From Hypsibius dujardini (lineage: Eukaryota; Tardigrada; Eutardigrada; Parachela; Hypsibiidae): a stretch of 60,542 nt of DNA. Location: NCBI GenBank assembly GCA_001579985.1, contig LRSR01001770.1:1-60542 (forward strand), read 5' to 3'. The notes beneath the pieces are model-generated. The model saw only the letters and a list, made by a program, of their open reading frames with translations. It searched no databases and was not told where the DNA came from. The position numbers and the translations under genes were made by a program. Of the stretch, positions 45,067-58,900 are shown one piece after another. The number at the start of each line of letters is the position of its first letter. Position 1 is the first letter of the stretch.

Positions 45067-45645
45067 TTCATTACGATTGGAATATTTAACATTTTGATTT
45101 TCCGTTCGTCCGATTATTCTTCCGTCCGTCCGATTATTCTTCCGTCCGACTGTTCTTTCATCAATCCTTGCGTCCTTGCGTCCGTCCGTCCGTCCACAGT
45201 GCTCGCTAAGAATAGGGACTAGGAAATCTGCTGCGCGAAGTAAAGGTGCACTACGAAATGAATGGCCGAACTGAAAACAACACGAAACTTCATGCGCAAG
45301 AAGCATAACCCTTGCTCTCCTATTCCAAACAGCAAAATTGTGTGAGTTGTGTGAGTTGTGAGACACGTGAAGAGTCTTAACAAGTTGCAGAAATTCTACC
45401 GTCCTCGTGGCCAAACGAATAATTCCGACAAACCAACTCGTAAACCCACTACAGACTACACACCCATTGCACAAATACTTCATTCGGGACCTATTCGCGT
45501 GTCAAGTAGTACCACGTATGGGCGGTTAAGTCTGATTGTATTGCGCCATTCATAAGAGTACTCGTATATTTCCATATTCTGGGAGACGGAAATAAATTAA
45601 AGATACATGTACAAGTCGGTAAGTCGTGCACGTCAGACCAGCTTT

Positions 45646-46297
45646 ATGTATGAGGCAAAGTCTGCAATTCGGCTCACCTCTATTTGGAAGATAAATCGGC
45701 TCACTCGGCTAGCAGGGGACGCTCTCGGTGTTCGATCACCTAAATTGGTATTGGTGTCCTGCGCTATTAACAACCACGTAAAGGTGCGCTGAAGTGAATT
45801 TTTTAACGAACAATTTTTAGAAACGGCGTCGTTTTACTCAGGCATATATCATTCCGGTTTCTGCATTATTTTATTCCGGCTCGCTAAACGACGCTTCTAT
45901 CAGTTTGTTCGACAACATGTCTTATCGGCTTTGCTCGCTTTTCAGGCCTTTTAACAGGCTTCTTTTGCGTATCTGATTCCTTAAGAGAAGCAGCAGTCTT
46001 CTTTTCTTTTCCCAGTTTCTTAACAACTTCTTGGGCTTTGGTCGGAACTAGTGGCGCCCCTGCAGCCTGAACAATTTTTTTCACAGCAATTTTTTTCTAA
46101 CCACTCGCATTATTAATCCACATGACATTCATGACTCTTTCTTGCCGCAATTTAACTAAACCATTATTTGTAATGTTTTGAAAGTCCGAAAGAAAGGTTT
46201 ATTTTCCTGATGTACACGTTGTTCGGTTTTGAAATGAGTGAGCCGATTTACCGACTAAGTGGAGGGTGAGCCGAAATAGAGACTTTGCCTCATATTG
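45646..46297. repeat. Family F foldback, long copy
   Basis: Ends TATGAGGCAAAGTCTGCAAT and ATAGAGACTTTGCCTCATA. It is about 650 bases, longer than the other copies (about 225-255). Its interior has a Lys-rich minus-strand frame (45884-46084) lacking ATG. Confidence 0.85.
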
Positions 46298-46298
46298 G

Positions 46299-46446
46299 TA
46301 CAGTGAAGTCCTGAGATTCGAACGACGTCAGTGTTGTTTCTACTTTACCGTCTAAAACTCCGAACTAGCAACGGCCGACTCCGAGCAAACGATTCGATAG
46401 GAATAAACTCACGTGACCGTTCGAATCTCAGGACATTCACTGTACA
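46299..46446. repeat. Foldback element, family I
   Basis: TACAGTGAAGTCCTGAGATT on the left, and ATCTCAGGACATTCACTGTA on the right. Confidence 0.93.
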
Positions 46447-46966
46447 TGTTAGTGACTGGAAGGAGGAGTTTCTTGTTCGATGACATAATGTCAACTGGTT
46501 TATGCGGGAGTAAACTAGTTCCACACGCGCGCACACACAGTTCCAGTCTGATTGTGAGTTTGAGTGAGTGCGCGCGGTGACTTAATTCGGTTCGAACTCG
46601 GACCACCCTTGTTGGCTTTCATTGTACAATGTACATGCGTGTCTAGTGTGTACGAGCAGGTTCCCCTGATGAAGGCTCAAAATTATTGTATTTTTATTAG
46701 TATCAGGCAATCCAATAACTCATTTAATTACGGCGTATTTTTCATTGATCCTTTGAATCATATTTCACATCAGTCAGTGTCAGTCAGCCTAAAATGGATT
46801 TCCTTAAAAAAAATGTCCCATCACACGTTTCATCGATCAACCGGCGCGGCCAACTCTTCCTTGATTAACGGAACAGTGACGGCTTTTCTTTGCAATTTCT
46901 CCTGCTCCTTTTTTTACTGCGGATATTTGTTAGATTATTTAACAGCGAGAGACCCGCACACCTGAT

Positions 46967-49900
46967 ATGATTTCTCGCTTAATTATAGCGGCGGGATTAG
47001 TATTTTTTTGGAGTTTTGACCCATTCGTAATTAGAGAATGCAGTGGGACGACGATCAACTTGATCATGGTGACGAGTGAGCATCCACGGTTTGGATTGAT
47101 GCCCACTGGACCGGCCTACGATGTGGCCATCGAACAAGCCAAGCGGTTGTATCCGGAGGCGCTGCAGGTGTGGAATATCATTCGCCGGTTTCAGGTTTAT
47201 TTACCCGGTGTCTTCCCGTGCGATGCTGCGAGTGTGGAGATGCAGGCGGTGGCGGGCCGGATGACCGCCATGGTCGGGCAGTTGGAAGGCTTCACCGTCC
47301 TGCTGTGTCCAGGTGAGGTGTTGGACAACTGTAAACAGTATTTTGCAAATTTCAAGCAGCTCCGCAACTTTCAAGTTCAGTTGAGTGGACAGAAATCGAT
47401 TGAACCGTCCTTGTGTGAGAATTCGGAGGTCGCGATGCCATTATTTGACTATATCCTCAATCCCTGTCCAAAACCTGATACTAGTACTTGTATGGAGAAT
47501 GAAAGGTCTTAATAGGACGACTTGAAAAAAATACGTCCGATAACATCTTTATTCCTTTGTTGTCATGCAAAATTCGGGGGAAAAAATACAATGTAATTTT
47601 AAATTTTGTATTGTACATTTTAAATGCCGACCGGAAAAGTGCAAAACGAAGTTAATCAGAAGATATTCGCCATTCAAAGTTATCAAAAGAGTGCCCGAGA
47701 GGGACGGCTACGTCCGATGACGTCATAGGATTTCACTGCGGCTGGCGACCCGGCGAGATTTTAGGACGGTTTCACTGCGCCGGGTTGCCCTTAATGACTG
47801 CAGTGAAGCACAGTGTGTGCAGTCATAATGTACGGATGGGGCCAAAAAGCAGCACCAAATGATCGAGACAGTACATGTACGAATCGCCGCGTGGCCGATT
47901 AAACGTTCCACAGCTCGCACACTGTCCCTGTTTAACGCGAAAATCCAGTATTGTGGGGGAATTGTGCAAGATCTTCAGCGTGGAGGTCGTCAGGTTTGGG
48001 TTGTGGTCGCGCGCTTCATCGGTTAAATCGAAATGGATTGGATGGGAATACTTGGGGAAAAGCAAATGTAGGAGTCCTTCGTAATCCTTATATCGCTAAT
48101 AAAACATCGCTTGTTTGGCCAGGTGTTATTATTGATCGGACTGTGGGACGTCACAACCTTATTGCTAGTAGTAGTTTAATTACTCTCCGTCTTTCTCTAG
48201 AGGATAGCGATGCTTGCGCATTTAAAATTAAGAGACATTCTCTGCATCAAAAAGACACAACTCGCCTTTGTACACTGAGTAACAAACATAAAACGGACTT
48301 AGAGAATTTCACTACAACAAATATACTTTCACGGTCTACATCACTCCACTGACAAGGAACCTATTACCAGTGCAACTATCCGATCGCGACCAAAAAATTT
48401 TCTTGAATACTATGTCCCCTAACATGATTCTAAAAAATATGATTCGCGGCAAAGAGTTCCCCTTTCAACGAGGAGAAATTCGGGAAGATCTCAATTGGCC
48501 CACGTACATTGCAATAGTTATTAGCGCTTGATCGAATGATTGAATGAGCGCTTGATTGACAGCACGTAACAGCACGTATTAAAACATGTGCTGTGCTTGT
48601 GTGCTGTGCACGTGTGTTGTGTTGGTTGTGTACCCAAGTACAATTCATTGCAGTACTAATACAATATTTTTTGAACAATTTTTCAAACAAATTTGAATAA
48701 AAAACAAAACAATTTTTAAAGTAGCTAAAGACAGATTTCAATTTAAGAATTATAAATAAAAATACATGTGTGTTGCCAAATTGTTTCCAAAAAGAGCATG
48801 AATATTTCTTATATTAAAATTTGGCTTTAGCTACTTCAAAAAAAAAATTGTTTGGTTTTTTTCAATTTTTTTCAAAACAAATTGTCCAAAAAAATACTGT
48901 ATCAGTACTGCAATGAATTGTACTTGAGTATACAACCAGCACAAAACCAGCACAGCGCATGTTTTAATACGTGCCCTTACGTGCCGTCAATCAAGCGCTC
49001 ATTCAATCAAGCGCTCATTCAATCATACAGTCAAGCGCACATTCAATCATACAATCAAGCACTTATGACTGTTGCAATGTACGTGCGCCAATTGAGATCT
49101 TCCCGCATTTCTCCCCGTTGAACGGGGAACTCTTTGCCGCGAGTCATATTTTTCAAAATCATGTTAGAGGACATAGTATTCAAGAAAAAAGTTTGGTCGC
49201 GATCGGAGAGTTATACTGGTAATAAGTTCCTTGTGAGAAAACGAGCGGTTGCGTAGAGAATCTTTACAATAATCAGCCAGATCAACTGTCTGCAGATCCT
49301 AAGCCAAGAGAAAGGAATTTAAATCTTCAAGGCAGTGGCTATAACACGAACACTCGAAAAAACTATGATACTCGTCCTCCAGAGTGTCACAGTGCAGACA
49401 TTGCTATTATTATTAGGCGGACTGCGTACGCTGCAGACAGAGAAGAGTAGTATTAAAACGAATCCCATCGGGCGGAAATTAAAATCTGGTAGCGCAAATG
49501 AGTGGGCCTTAAAACCAAGTAAAGTGCTCACAGGGTGCGCAGTACTCGAACTGCAAATTTATCTCTCTTGGCGACACTAGACTGCGTCTAGAGAATACTG
49601 GAAAATAATGATCTTTTGATCTACTTAGCGCATTGTACCAAAATATCCCTTTTGATCCCTTTCTGCGATGACAATTCTAACTTATTTTCCTTTCATAAAA
49701 CATCGTTTACGCTGGGTAGTACTTCGCTACACTTGCGGCGATCTGTCGCGTAGGTGGACTGCGAACACGAACTGAGTGGGGCAGTTGAAAGGTCATAAGA
49801 CCGATCCTGCCTTCGAGCCGCGGCCAGCCGTGTCCCCTTCGTGGGCGCACTCTAGACCCGTGCGGTGCTCCGCCAAGGCAGATCGCGTCCTACCCCCAAC

Positions 49901-52900
49901 TCCCTCGCGATATGCCATTACCTGGCCATAATCTTGACCGCACTGCAAAGGCTCTCAGCCTCCGGCCGTACGTAGGACTGATAGCGATCACTTTTCCACC
50001 TGCCCAGTATCCGAATCAGGTCGACTGGGATGCCAGCTTCGGCGGCAGTCGTCGCCGCTCCAATCCGAAAGCTGTGAGACTTAAATGAGACACCGAGTAG
50101 ATCCTTCACAACTTGGTTAACGCGCTGGCGAGTCAGGTAGCTGCCATCACCAGAAACATATAGAGGGGAATTTCCGGCTAGGCCTTTTCCAAGTCTACAA
50201 AAAATGTACTTCCGAAAGGCCCGAACGGCACAGCATGAACGGTTAGTTGCTGCGATGGTCAGGGTTACAGGCGTTCCAAGCTGGTTGGTTTTATCACGTA
50301 TAACAGAGACCTTCAGTGTTTCCTGGTCAATTTTAACACAACCAAGGATAAGTGGGCCAGCTCGGTTTCTTGACGGTGAAGTATATTCGGACACGCGGAG
50401 AAACCCAAAGAAGGCTAATGTAAAAGCCGACCACAGCATACACTTGTCGTTGTAATCCAGTCGGGAATCTGACAGTTTCGTTTTCAATACACGCATTTTT
50501 GAGATTGTGATTGCTTCTCTCTCGTTCACTGGCTGATCAAACTGTCTCTTCCACCCCGTAATCAGCATTGGTAATAAGAGGTCGTCCGCGCAGGGATCGG
50601 GTAGGCCGGCAACCTTGTGCATCGACCGGACAGACGCGATGTAAACTTGTGCCGTCGCCGCGCTCAGTCCACCTTCAAACAAAGACGTTGCAAACCGTCT
50701 AATGTTCAATGCAGATGTCGGCTGGAAGGGTAAATTGAATTTCAAGCAAAAACACAGGAACCGTCTAATGCCAGCTCCATATGTAGTTCGGGTGGACAGA
50801 GCCAGGTGGGCTCTGACGAGTTTGTCGGTCGTGTGGTCGAGATTTTGGATGCGTTTGGACTGGGAGCTTCCATCACGGGACGCAGTTCGGTTAAGTCGGA
50901 GGCAATTGTCGATCCGACATGGTCCGCAGTTGGTAGGAGCTCTTGAAACCGATCCATTTCGAATCTAGAAAGTGCATCCGCTACACCGTTATTAACGCCT
51001 GCAACATGAGTTATTTGAACAGCAAAGTTCCCTGTGGCGGCTAAAAAATAGATACGACGGATGAGGTCCATGATACCCTTATGCGAAGACGAAAACTTGG
51101 CCCAAGCGGCGACTACGGATTCGTTGTCGGAATGAAAGAGAATACGTTTGCTGTGCCAGTGCTTCCCCCAAACTAAACATGCCAAATACACTGGCACCAT
51201 TTCTTGCCATGCGATGGGCGGGCGTAAGGCTAGGACCCATGCTGGCCAGGCAATCTGGAACCAGTGGTTACCGTACGCCGCACCGCATCCGATGGTGCCG
51301 GCTGCGTCGGTGTACAAATGCAAATCAAATGCTGACGACCATTCGGAGTCAAGAAAGGAGTGTTGACCATTCCAGAGTGGTAAAAAATTGAGCCACCATT
51401 CTAAGTCAGCACGAAAAGACGGGCCGAGTTTGACGCGATGGTGGTACTGGGTGACCGAGTGCGCGAGATCGAGTAATCGCCGCAGAAATATTCTTCCCGC
51501 GGGGATACATTTCGTAGCAAAGGCCAGGCCGCCGACGAGGCTGAGGATCTCCCGTTTAGTTGCATACTTGCGGTTAGAAAAAACCTGGATTTCGCCGATG
51601 ATGTCCGTGACCTTTTCAGTGGGTATACTCAGGGTCCGCTTGACCGAATCAATCATGATACCTAGGAAGGGTAAGGTTGTTGTGGGACCCATTGTTTTTT
51701 CAGGCGCCAGTGGTAGTCCAATGTCGTCGGCTAAAGCTGTCAAGTATGAGACAGCAATGTTGCAGTCTGTTGTGTCCGGTGCTCCAGCAATAAAGAAGTC
51801 GTCCATATAGTGAAGTGTGTCCGGGCAATCGCCATTTACCTTGACTAACCATTCGAGTAAGTCTGCTAGCTGATTAAAGATTGCTGGTGAAGACCGCAAA
51901 CCGAAAGGGAGGACCGTGTCGAAATAGTATTTTCCGTCATGGGCGAAACCGAGTAGATTCCAGTCTTTTCGCTGGACTGGGATTAATCGGAAGGCATATT
52001 TGACGTCCAGCTTTGCCATCAGTGCACCTGTTCCAAGTTTGTTGACTGTTCGTACGGCGTCGTCGATGGAACAGTAGTGAAGAGTGTAGTCAACTTTTGA
52101 AATGTAGTCGTTGACAGAGTTACCAAACGGTTGGGAAAGGTCCATGATGATCCGAGCACCTCCGGTCTTTTTTGGTCGAACGCCAAGCGATGAACACACG
52201 AAATTATCCAAGGGCGGTTTGTCGAAAGGGCCGACGGTATGGCGCAATGCAATTTCTTTGGTGATGTTGGCTCGCAGAACCTCGGGGTACATCATGGCCG
52301 TGCGTGCGTTAGGTGTCATCCGTGGTAGTTGGGGACCCATATACCCCAGGTCGAATCCATCCGTTAGACCGCGACAAACATAATCCACAAACATCGGATC
52401 CGGGTGGTTGACTAGGTGAGCGCGAAGGCGATCAGCCTGGAGAGGCGTGTAGGCTTTATCGGGGATTGTTGCCTGTAGTATGATAGTCGGCTCGGTGATC
52501 TTTGGAGAGACAGACATTACAGGAATGGACGAGGCGTTGAGGGCAGTAGGGAGAATCGGTGCAACCGCCCGCATTGTACTCCCTACAGGGTTCATTGCGG
52601 GCCCCGTGAAAGGGCTTCGGGTTATCCACACGCTGATAAGGTTTGTCGGTTCGTAACGGAGCCGGACGGTTGGCCGGGTACCGCGTAGCGCCAGAGTGGT
52701 TCGAAGGGTTGCTCGGGCATTTATCAGAGAAGTGGTCCGGAGAACTGCAGTGGTAGCAGAGTCTGGCTTTCCTATTATAGGATCGGTCGGACTCTGGTTG
52801 AATGCTCTGCTCGACTTCGGATAGCAAGGTGGCGTCGGTTGCGTGCCATTCCAGTGTCTCAGACTCAGGTGCTGCCATGCGTTCCCGAAAACGACGGTCG

Positions 52901-55900
52901 TACTCTAAGAAGACTTTTGAATTGCCGGGTTGTCGAGCCATTCTTCGGATAATGTTGCCGTAGGCGATGAGGGGGATAGCCAGGTCCGGAAAATAGTATG
53001 CCCGATATAATTGAAGAACAGTAAAGGCTTCCAACCAAGAACCAAAGGAATCTACGATAGGTTTCCCCTTTTTACCGCTTGGTGAGGCATCGCGAGAGCT
53101 CCGCGATTGTGTTGATTCGGCCGAATCAAAGCTGCGATTTTCGGGAAGAAGATCTGATAGTGAGACGTAGGCGTTCGGTTGCTGAAGTAACTTCAAGAGT
53201 CGGTCGTTGACGACGGGGAAGCGTAGGCTCTTGTGCGGCGGGGGGCGAAACACTTGCATTATAGGGGCTAATGGTGGTGGCGGTAGTGGTTGTTGAGTCG
53301 GAGCTGTGTGGGTGAGGGGTGAGACGTACTGGCCGAGATGGTTGGCATGGGGCATGTTGTGGAAACCAGGTGCTGAGGTTGGTCCTGTTTCCTGTGGATA
53401 TTGCGTTGCATGGGGTTGGTTCTGCTCATTACGTACCTCATCACTAATTCGTTGCAGCTGGCCATAAATGGCAGTAAAATGGTGAGCGTAAGGATCCGGC
53501 TGGATGGTGTTCAGCGGCGCACTAGGTGTGCTTGTGTCGGTTGTGTTGGCTCTTTTCTGCTGTTGGGCGTTCTTAGCTTTGCGACCTCGTTTACCTGTCA
53601 TGATCCGTTTAGCGACTGCTCTTGTTACAATACCAATCGGAACGATCGATGATGGGGAGAGGCGGTCATCCATCAGAGAAAAAAAAAAAACAACTTAAAG
53701 ATCACGCAGACCACTCAGTCCTTTTAGACTAAAATAAGCGCAACTGAACTAAACTGTGGTCGTCACACTGACCAAGAACCGTGCTGCATTGCAGTGTTGC
53801 CATGTTGCCAGGGTCTAGCAACAAAGCTATGACGTTCGCGTGCGCCACTACGCGTAAACGTGCATTAACGCTTAATGCGTTAACTACCATTATGACAAGC
53901 CGTATTTTTTGCAGGTTGCAGCTTGGAAATAATGGTTTTAGGTGATTTCGCTAGAGGTAAAACCGATCATGTTGCTGGAAACCCTTCAAAATATCCGCCT
54001 CTTAATAATATGAGCAGAAGTCTGTATTTCGGCTCACCCTTCAGTTGGTCGATAAATCGGCTCACTCATAAATCTCTTTGATGGCAGGTGCTTGATTGTT
54101 TCATTTTCGGTACCATATCCTAGTATACCATAGCACTTCCAAAAATGAAACAATCAAGCAATTACCATAAAGAGAAACCCATGAGTGAGCCGATTTATCG
54201 ACCAAGGGGAGGGTGAGCCGAAATACACATTTCACCTCATACACTTTATGCGAGTATCATAACTCAATATATAGTGAAGCTATTCAAAGTTCGCTTATTT
54301 GCAGCGATTATTTCGCTAATTCAAACTCGCTAATCTCCCTGGTTTTGCACGCCCTTGCAAGGGTGATACGAGGACACGCCCCCTGGCTTACCTGAGGCTG
54401 TGTCTCCTTCGCTAATCTCAACTGACATGGACCACTCACAAGACAGATGCACACAATTAGCGAGCAGATGAGCGAGAAAAGCAGCTCCTTGGCTGCTTTT
54501 CTCGCTTATCTTCAAAACCAGGGAGATTAGCGAGTTTGAATTAGCGAAATAATCGCTGCAAATAAGCGAACTTTCAATACCCTTAGTGTATGGCAAAGGA
54601 CTAATATTTTACTGCTGGCTTTGGTTCCAGAATGGAACATTCCTCTCCTGGCTAGGTACGTAATCGCAATGAATCCGGGATTTCCCGCAAACCCGTTTCC
54701 GATACGAATTTCCGGTTTGTTAAAGCCCGTCCGGTTTCTCAATTGAAAGTCTTTGAAAAATATCGCGTACTTAAGGAATTCGTACAACAACGATTGTTCT
54801 TTGTAGTTCCGCGAGCGATGGACGCGTAAGTTTTAAAAACCATGATTTTTCCCGGTTCGTACGCTCATTTGGTTGGACTGATTCTTCGTTTGCAGCTAAC
54901 AAACAAGAAACGATATCCGACCGTAACGGCTTACGGCCCGGTTGACATCCAGAGTTTCGCAAATGCTGCGAAAATGTTTCTGGACCGGAACTCGTGGCGG
55001 ACGGTGACGCTGATGTGTGACAAGATCAATCGGTGGCCCCTCCTTAGTACCGTCTACTTCCTCCTCTGTCAGAATGTGCAGATGAAGCTTGAGTCGGACC
55101 GTCAGTACTCCGTAAACCTCATCCCATTCGACTCGAGGAACGACACTCGCTATGACGTCATGCTGGACAGCGTTCGTTCGCGTAGCCGAAGTAAGGAAGA
55201 CACCAATTCGTATTTTGTTCCGAATACTGTTCCGCTCATGGATTTCAGAGCTGCCCACCGGTTGACATTTCTTTGATTCTTTTTAGTTGTGTTCATCTTT
55301 ACTCGGCCAAGTGTCCTACGAGAAATATTGGTAAATAAAATAAAATAAATATTATATAATAAATTATTGTATTATTATAAAATAAATTATTGTTAATATT
55401 AGATAATAAATTATTGTTAATATTAGATAATAAATTATTGTTAACATTATATAATAAATTATTATCAGTATTGTTCAATATTGGGAGTTATATTTGGCTT
55501 ATGCTTGCCTGTTAGGCCAAAAACAGCTACAGCCTCTAGGAAATGCGTAAATTAGGAAGAGGCCAAAACCTGGGCTTAAATTTTAATCCATTTGTCTTAA
55601 AATAAACCTGTACGGTTATTGTTGTGTAGGTCTTAGCTGACAGAATGCTGATGACCGGTGGCGATTTTGTGAGTATTCCCTGTGCAATTGTTTCCTGCCA
55701 AACTAATTTTCTTGCCGTTGCCGGAAATGTTCTGGTACTACGCCGTATCGATAGAACAAATTCTTTAATCTTTTTTGGAATATTCCTGTTTCATTTTTGT
55801 GAGCTAAATGTGGATGCATAAATTCGCAGGTCTTTATCGCGCCGGAATCGACGAAGCAGCCGACCTTGGGAGACGTGCAATGGCGTAGCGAGGATGGGGG

Positions 55901-58900
55901 AGACGATGAGGTACACGACAACGGCACCTGATTATAAAAATAATGTAATTATCAAAGAGTTGGAAGCGATATTATCGCGATAGAAATACTCGTACAGTAA
56001 GCGACAGAATTTAATCTAACGGAGGATCCCGGAAATGGGCAAAAGGGGCGAGACGGAGGTAATACTTGAACAATCAACCAATCAATCAGTGGAGCTCTGG
56101 AGCAATCGGAGGATCTCGGAAATGGGCAAAAGGGGCGAGGCAGGGGTATTATTTGAACAATCAACCAAACAATCAGTGGGGCTCTGGAGCAATCGGAGTG
56201 GAGTTGATTGGTTGATTGTTCAATTATCACCCCTGCCCCGCCCCTTTTGCCCATTTCCGGGAGCCTCCGTTCGATTAAACTCTGTCGCTTACTGTACGAC
56301 GTGAGTGTTATTATGTACGGGTAAGTATGTGCCGAGATCGTGTGTGTTAGCGGACTACTCTGTGCTAAGATGATTTTCTCCTGGTTTTGTGGTATTTGGA
56401 ATAAAGGGATTCCTACCTGCAGAAAGCTCATTAAAAATGTCCTCCCGCCTGTTTGGTAGGCGGCGTTCCGTGCCTTCCAGTCGACCGTGCTCATGTATCA
56501 TCCCAGCCCGGATCTCGCCACTTCCAGTCCGATTTTCGAGGCGATAAACGAAGTGTCCCGAGTGAAGTACAACAAGACCTTGACGGAGGATGAACAGGTC
56601 TGAATGTTTAAGGGCAACCCGGCGCTTTGAAATCGTCCTTAAATCTCACCGGGTCGCCAAGCGCAGTGATCATGGATTATCCTTTTCGTGTTCCAATCTA
56701 TTTTTTTATGACTCATTGTTGAGTTGGCAAACTTTTTGTCCTTTCCAATTTTTCAAAAAAAATTCCTATGACGTCATCGGACGTAGCCGTCCCTCTCGGG
56801 CACTCTTTTGATAACTTTGAATGGCGAATATCTTCTGATTAACCTCGTTTTGCACTTTTCTGATAAGTATTAAAAATTGCAACCTGCAAAATTCAACGTT
56901 TTCAGCTGACTTATTTAGTTACAGAGAAAAGTATGAGAAGCTCAGCGACCCAAGTTCATCCCAATCCCAAAAAAAGTTTTTTTTACGGTTCTCCCTCTTT
57001 TTCTCTGTAATGCATCTTGCTAACTTAAAACGCTGAATTTTGAAGGTTGCAATTTTAAATGCCGACCGGAAAAGTGCAAAACGAAGTTAATCAGAAGATA
57101 TTCGCCATTCAAAGTTATCAAAAGAGTGCCCTAGAGGGACGGCTACGTCTGATGACGTCATAGGATTTTTTTCCAAAAATTGAAAAGGACAAAAAGTTTG
57201 CCAATTCAACAAGGAGTCATAAAAAAATAGATTAGAAGACGAAGAGAATAATCCATGGTCACCGCGGCTGGCGACCCGGTGAGATTTAAGGACGATTTCA
57301 AAGCGCCCTTAAAAGGCGGCTTCAACCTGGACACTTAGAAATTAAAAGCAAGTGTGTGTTTCCCGTTACTGATGTCATCCCTTGCCCCGCTCAGATGAAC
57401 GATGTGGTCATATGCGCGTACCTGTCGATTACGACGATGGCTGCTGTAAGAAATGGTGAAATTTGCCCGTTACGGTGACCATGTCTGCGGGTGTGTGTAT
57501 ATATAATTACCTATTAATGTTGCATTAGGTTTTGAATGAAACGTACAAAAGGCTGGACACCCTCACCGCTACCGAGTTCAGTAACTTGCTGCGGAACCGC
57601 ACGTACGACCTCGACATCTTGCAAAACGTCTATTTGGATGAGTTCGGTATGAAGAAAGGTGACGTGGATTTCGTGCGCCTCAATAAAACCTCCAGAAGCT
57701 TTCAGGTGCGATTGATATGCCTGTTGCGTCGATATTTAAAACTCAAAACCGCTTATGATTTAAAATTGAATCGCAGAAAGCGTGGTTGTACTCGACCATC
57801 TCAAAAAGGTTCAGCGTGGTGTCGGAGCTAGCGTCCGTCTGGTACAACGGAACCGCACCTCCTGACCAGCCAGTGTGCGGATTCCTCAATGACAAATGCT
57901 TTAACCGAGGCGACGGTATAACGCATGTACAATTAACCTATCCTTTATCTGAAGAAAAACGACATTTCAAAGTCCTTTCTTCTTGATCGCTTTGCATAGA
58001 TAAGGCATTACTTATTGCTGTTGTATGTTCAATTGCTGTCATACTTCTGCTGGTGTTTGGAGTCCTTTTCAATTGGTAAGTAAAAGTAGCTGTTGTTCCC
58101 ACAACAGCTTTGCAGACAAACGATTAATTAACCCACAGTTATTCTACATATACATAAATATCTATCTATAAATATTTATAAATAAACATCTGTATGTCTG
58201 AAAGTACTATTTTTCAGGCGTTACCATCAGATGCGGGATCAGAATTCTCTCTGGTGGAGCATCGATACGATTCCCTTCGATGATGACGCATCGGCCGTCA
58301 CTCTTCCATCCAGTACGGCCATCACGCAAGAGGCCACTTCCCACGATCTTTTGCTGAAATTCCAATTCAAACTGAGAATGTATGAGAAACGGGTGGTCTG
58401 GACGGAGGCAGTCATCCCCGCCGTGTCGCGAGACAGTATCAGCCGACGGAGCCAAATGCGGAAATGTCTTGCTGCTGTATGGTTAAGCTCATTCTCCCAA
58501 AACAACTTAAAACTATTGCGCTTCCATTTCTCAATACAGATACGAAATTTGCACAATGAAAATGTCGGACAGTTCATTGGGATCGTTATAGCTCCGGCGT
58601 TCACGTATCTGGTCTGGGAATTCGGCAGTCACGGTTGTTTGAGGATGCTTCTGGACGCGGACAGCGTTCAGTCGAGAAACGCCGACCTCCTGACCTCCAT
58701 GATATGGGACCTTCTTGAGGTACACATCAATGACTTCAAATTAATTTCCAGCCCTTTAATACAGTATCCTGCAATTTCGGTACCGTGTCTTAGGGTCTCA
58801 CTTACATTCAGACGTCGGACCTCCAGTTTCACGGTTCGTGTTCCAGTCTGACAGCGATGATAGACCAACGGTTCTGCGTGAAACTTTGCGGATTCGGCTC

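Larger units (their letters stand above)
44869..46966. other. Upstream regions of NUFIP1 and the guanylyl cyclase
   Basis: Divergent promoters are expected here. Contents: a TTACGG array (45005-45066), CCGTCCGT repeats (45110-45195), a family F element (45646-46297) and a family I element (46299-46446), then a fragment of family A/long form near 46568-46620 (GACTTAATTCGGTTCGAACT). No additional gene recognised. Confidence 0.6.
47313..49917. other. Guanylyl cyclase intron 1, left part
   Basis: Partial foldbacks at 47618-47955, unassigned sequence at 47955-48360, a family C foldback at 48364-49224, and 49225-49917 leading into the DIRS element. The exon 1 frame stays open to 47512, but the GTGAGG donor at 47313 joins correctly to exon 2. 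Confidence 0.55.
49740..53900 (-). mobile_element. DIRS-type tyrosine-recombinase retrotransposon
   Basis: Three intact minus-strand frames in the order gag, RT/RNase H, tyrosine recombinase. Class membership is secure from the recombinase, which replaces the integrase of LTR elements. The element termini are not resolved: DIRS and Ngaro/PAT elements have inverted or split direct repeats, and the only hint here is CGTTTACGC at about 49710 that recurs inverted at about 53853-53861. The boundaries given are therefore approximate. It lies inside intron 1 of the guanylyl cyclase, antisense to it, and its start is within about 240 bases of cyclase exon 2. Confidence 0.9.

Noticed and set aside
45884-46084. 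Lys-rich minus-strand frame in the family F element
   Set aside because: No ATG at its start, short, no recognised domain, and inside a foldback element; possibly captured host sequence but not supportable.
47313-47512. Single-exon 181-residue secreted protein from 46967 to 47512
   Set aside because: The GTGAGG donor at 47313 joins in phase to 53915 and restores the CPGCS and EWNIPLLA motifs of receptor cyclases; the open extension is intronic.
48090-48352. Open frame with no repeats in cyclase intron 1 (48,0 to 48,35 kb)
   Set aside because: No recognised family, no start or splice context; left as unassigned sequence.
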